From positions 2,358 through 10,359 of the forward strand of contig CAKKQG010000141.1 of NCBI GenBank assembly GCA_919901875.1: a DNA stretch of 8,002 nt, written 5' to 3'. The stretch comes from Anaerolineales bacterium. GTDB taxonomy: Bacteria; Chloroflexota; Anaerolineae; Anaerolineales; VGOW01. The translations under genes and the position numbers were made by a program. Below, piece after piece: positions 5,780 through 8,002 of the stretch. Position 1 is the first letter of the stretch. Each line of letters opens with the position of its first letter. The notes under the pieces were generated by a model that ran no database searches, was not told where the DNA came from, and worked only from the letters and a program-made list of their open reading frames with translations.

Positions 5780-7242
5780 AACGTGTAAACGCCCGCCCGT
5801 CTCGATCCATTGCCGACCTGCCACTCTCGTGGAAGTTGACTATTGGCACGCTGGCGATGTTGATGCTTATCGTCGTGGTGCTGCTTGTGCCATGGCTGAT
5901 CATCGTTTGGCAAAACCCGGCGAACAACCTTGCCATAGCGGATGTGATCGGCATCGTCGCCGCCCTCAGCCTGATCGGTTTAGTCATCACAATTCTCTTA
6001 ACCCTTTATGTCGCCCGCACCTTCATCCAGCCCATTGTCGCGTTGACAAGAATTGTGCTCCAAGCACAGAACGACGATTTAATCCTTGCCGTCGGCGGGC
6101 ACGCGGGCAATGAAATTGCTCAACTGACACAGGCGTTTAATGCTCTGCTCGATCAGGCAAACCGTTCGGCGAAATCATTGGAACACGAAGTCACCGAGCG
6201 CACCGATCAACTGGCGGCGATCAATGAAATTGCCACGACGGTTTCTTCCACACTGGATGTGGGCGAAGTGTTGTCACGCACGGTGAACATCATCCGTGAT
6301 CGGCTTGGCTTTTATCACGTTTCAGTTTTTTTGATGGATGAAAAATATGAATACGCCATCGTGCGCGAATCCACGGGCGAGATCGGGCGGATCATGAAAG
6401 AACGGGGACACCGCCTCGCCCTCGGGTCGCAATCCATCATCGGCTACGTCACCCAACACCATCAAGCGCGCATTGCCCTTGACGTGAGCGCGGATGCCGT
6501 CCACTTTAACAACCCCCTCTTGCCCAATACCCGATCCGAAATGGCACTGCCGTTGATCGTCGGCGACACCTTGATCGGCGCGCTTGATGTGCAATCTACT
6601 GAAGCTAACGCCTTCGACACCGACGACATCGCCGTTCTGCAAAACATGGCGAACCAGATCGCCATTGCCATGAACAATGCCCGCCTCTATCAAGAAGCGC
6701 AAGAGCGGATCAAAGAATCCAACCAACTGACCCAACTCTATCTCACGCAGTCATGGCAAAGCTACAGCCGCGCTCATGCCGAGACCGTTAACTTGCGCTT
6801 GGAAGGCGAGACCGTAAAACCCGCGCCGGAATTAAACGAAACTGATCTCACCTTAAGCGCGCCCACCCTTTCGGAAGACGGCACCATTTTGTCAGTGCCG
6901 ATCACCTTGCGCGATCAGATCATTGGCGAATTTAGTTTGAGCGCCCCGCCCGAATCGGTTCAATGGAGCAGCGATGATCTGCTGTTGGCAGAAGCGGTGA
7001 TCACTCAAGTGGCGCTCGCCATTGAAAACGCGCGCTTGCTGGAAGAAACGCAATCGTCGCTCGCCGCCACCAATCGTTTAGCGCGGCGCGAGCGGATGAT
7101 CGCCGATGTATCGCAGAAGCTAACCGCCGGTCTTGAAATTAAAAACGTGCTGCAAATTGCCGCCGACGAATTGCAGCGCGGAACCAACAGTCGTCGCGCT
7201 GTGGTGCGCTTGACGATACCGACCGCCGAGGGAACAGAATGA
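5776..7242 (+). CDS. TM-HAMP-GAF membrane signalling protein
   Basis: This 488-residue protein has two TM helices (about 20-45 and 56-79) separated by only about ten residues, so it has almost no external sensor. A HAMP-like region follows (about 80-133, with RTFIQPIVALT and later EIAQLTQAFNALLDQ), then a coiled-coil linker with EHEVTERTDQLAAINEIA. One complete GAF (about 155-302) has HARIALD-like QARIALDVSADAVHFNNPLLP and SEMALPLIVGDTLIGALDVQS and is close to GAF3 and GAF6 of the upstream protein. Residues 313-425 look like a degenerate GAF that keeps only its C-terminal half (SVPITLRDQIIGEF to ALAIENARLLEETQ). Residues 431-488 repeat the truncated GAF-start tail of the upstream protein. No kinase or cyclase domain is present. 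It overlaps both neighbours by ATGA, which fixes the start. I infer a cytoplasmic signal-integrating partner of the upstream protein. Confidence 0.88.
   Translation: MKRVNARPSRSIADLPLSWKLTIGTLAMLMLIVVVLLVPWLIIVWQNPANNLAIADVIGIVAALSLIGLVITILLTLYVARTFIQPIVALTRIVLQAQNDDLILAVGGHAGNEIAQLTQAFNALLDQANRSAKSLEHEVTERTDQLAAINEIATTVSSTLDVGEVLSRTVNIIRDRLGFYHVSVFLMDEKYEYAIVRESTGEIGRIMKERGHRLALGSQSIIGYVTQHHQARIALDVSADAVHFNNPLLPNTRSEMALPLIVGDTLIGALDVQSTEANAFDTDDIAVLQNMANQIAIAMNNARLYQEAQERIKESNQLTQLYLTQSWQSYSRAHAETVNLRLEGETVKPAPELNETDLTLSAPTLSEDGTILSVPITLRDQIIGEFSLSAPPESVQWSSDDLLLAEAVITQVALAIENARLLEETQSSLAATNRLARRERMIADVSQKLTAGLEIKNVLQIAADELQRGTNSRRAVVRLTIPTAEGTE
7228..7233 (+). promoter_or_regulatory. ribosome binding site for third GAF gene
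   Basis: GAGGGA ends 5 bases before the ATG at 7239, within the last codons of the preceding gene. It supports the 7239 start, which also gives an ATGA overlap and an N-terminal TM helix. Confidence 0.6.
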
Positions 7243-8002
7243 ACGTTGCTTCCCTGCTGTTCATTTTTGCCTTCATCATCACCGTCATCGTCTTGCTGGC
7301 GATTTTGATAGTGACTCTGGTGATCACCTATCGAGCCTCCACGCGCGCGGCGCAGACGATCTCTCAACTTAAAGAACAGAACGTTTCGCTAGAGCAAGCG
7401 ATGCAGAAGCGTGTCGAACGAGTTTACAGCGCGGTTGAGATCGGGCGCACTGCATTGGGCGGGCTTAATAGCTCAGAGCAACTCCCACAGACTCTCAATT
7501 TGCTCCTCGAGCGATTTGGATATTTTCATGCTTCTATCTTTCTGCTGGACGCCGACGGCGAGAACGCGATCATCCGCGAAGCCAGTGGCGAGATCGGGCA
7601 CAAGCTGAAATATAACGCGCAGAGCTTCCGCGTTGCCTCATCACAAGCAGCAGTAGCGTTTGCAATTGCCAACAGCAAACCGCGCGTGGTGCGGCTCGCC
7701 GAAGATAAAAGGGGTTCTTTGGCTTTATCTCAAGTAAATGGTTCCCAAGCACAGGCGGCAATACCTTTGATCGTGGGCGATGAGGCAATCGGCGCTTTGG
7801 ATATTCATTCGCGCGATCCTCTGGCTTTCTCTCCCGACGATATGACTGTGCTGCAAACATTGGCAGACCAAATTGCGACAGCGATCCACAACGCCAAACT
7901 CTTCGCGCAGCAGGAAGAACGCCTCGCCGAAAATGAACGGTTGTTGAAAGCCTCGCGGCAATCTATTGACGATCTGTATTCGTTGGCAGGGCGGCTGACG
8001 AA
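7239..8002 (+). CDS. TM-coiled coil-GAF protein, 3' end outside window
   Basis: I translated this from the ATG at 7239; it stays open for 254 codons to the window end with no stop. A single N-terminal TM helix covers about residues 6-30 (LLFIFAFIITVIVLLAILIV). A coiled coil follows (about 36-65, TRAAQTISQLKEQNVSLEQA) and then one GAF domain (about 68-222) with YFHASIFLLDADGENAIIRE and AAIPLIVGDEAIGALDIHS. The region from 222 on is a helical linker (QQEERLAENERLLKASRQS) that usually leads to another GAF or a kinase domain. The visible part contains no cysteine. It overlaps the preceding gene by ATGA and has a good ribosome binding site, so it belongs to the same operon. A histidine kinase C-terminus is possible but is not seen. 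Confidence 0.88.
   Translation, partial: MNVASLLFIFAFIITVIVLLAILIVTLVITYRASTRAAQTISQLKEQNVSLEQAMQKRVERVYSAVEIGRTALGGLNSSEQLPQTLNLLLERFGYFHASIFLLDADGENAIIREASGEIGHKLKYNAQSFRVASSQAAVAFAIANSKPRVVRLAEDKRGSLALSQVNGSQAQAAIPLIVGDEAIGALDIHSRDPLAFSPDDMTVLQTLADQIATAIHNAKLFAQQEERLAENERLLKASRQSIDDLYSLAGRLT

Noticed and set aside
7411..7608. Short plus-strand frame inside the third GAF gene
   Set aside because: It is out of frame with the GAF coding sequence, whose YFHASIFLLD and GALDIHS motifs are clear, and it has no domain of its own.

Overview
The window looks like chromosomal DNA of a Chloroflexota bacterium, most likely class Anaerolineae. This is inferred from three things: large multi-GAF membrane proteins in tandem, a perfect CTCGCGGG-type hairpin used as a terminator, and short GCGTAT/CACGTAT tandem repeats between genes. 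No marker gene is present to prove it. All genes lie on the + strand and base composition is moderately GC-rich.

Layout. Positions 1-164 hold low-complexity tandem and inverted repeats that run to within 7 bases of a gene for a Jag/KhpB-type RNA-binding protein (172-828; Jag-N, KH and R3H domains). A strong hairpin plus T-run (838-878) ends that unit. Bases 879-971 carry overlapping inverted repeats and a possible extended -10 promoter. A same-strand gene cluster follows to the window end: two receiver-only response regulators (972-1361 and 1358-1819, joined by an ATGA overlap), a 51-base gap, a 1302-residue membrane protein with six GAF domains (1871-5779), a 488-residue TM-HAMP-GAF protein (5776-7242, ATGA overlap), and the first 254 residues of a third TM-coiled coil-GAF protein (7239-8002, ATGA overlap, cut by the window edge).

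How it may work. The five genes from 972 onward look like one operon for a signalling pathway. Three membrane-anchored GAF proteins could sense or integrate small-molecule, redox or light-type signals, and two stand-alone CheY/DivK-like receivers could carry phosphate. No histidine kinase, GGDEF, EAL, phosphatase or DNA-binding output domain is visible, so the catalytic partner probably lies downstream, perhaps in the unfinished third GAF gene or after it. The large GAF protein contains recent-looking internal duplications (GAF3/GAF6 and GAF2/GAF4). The two complete GAF proteins both end in the same truncated GAF-like tail.

The most notable points are the six-GAF protein without a transmitter, the split of sensor and HAMP between neighbouring genes, the near-identical DNA inside duplicated GAF modules, and the repeat block that forms the leader of the Jag/KhpB gene.
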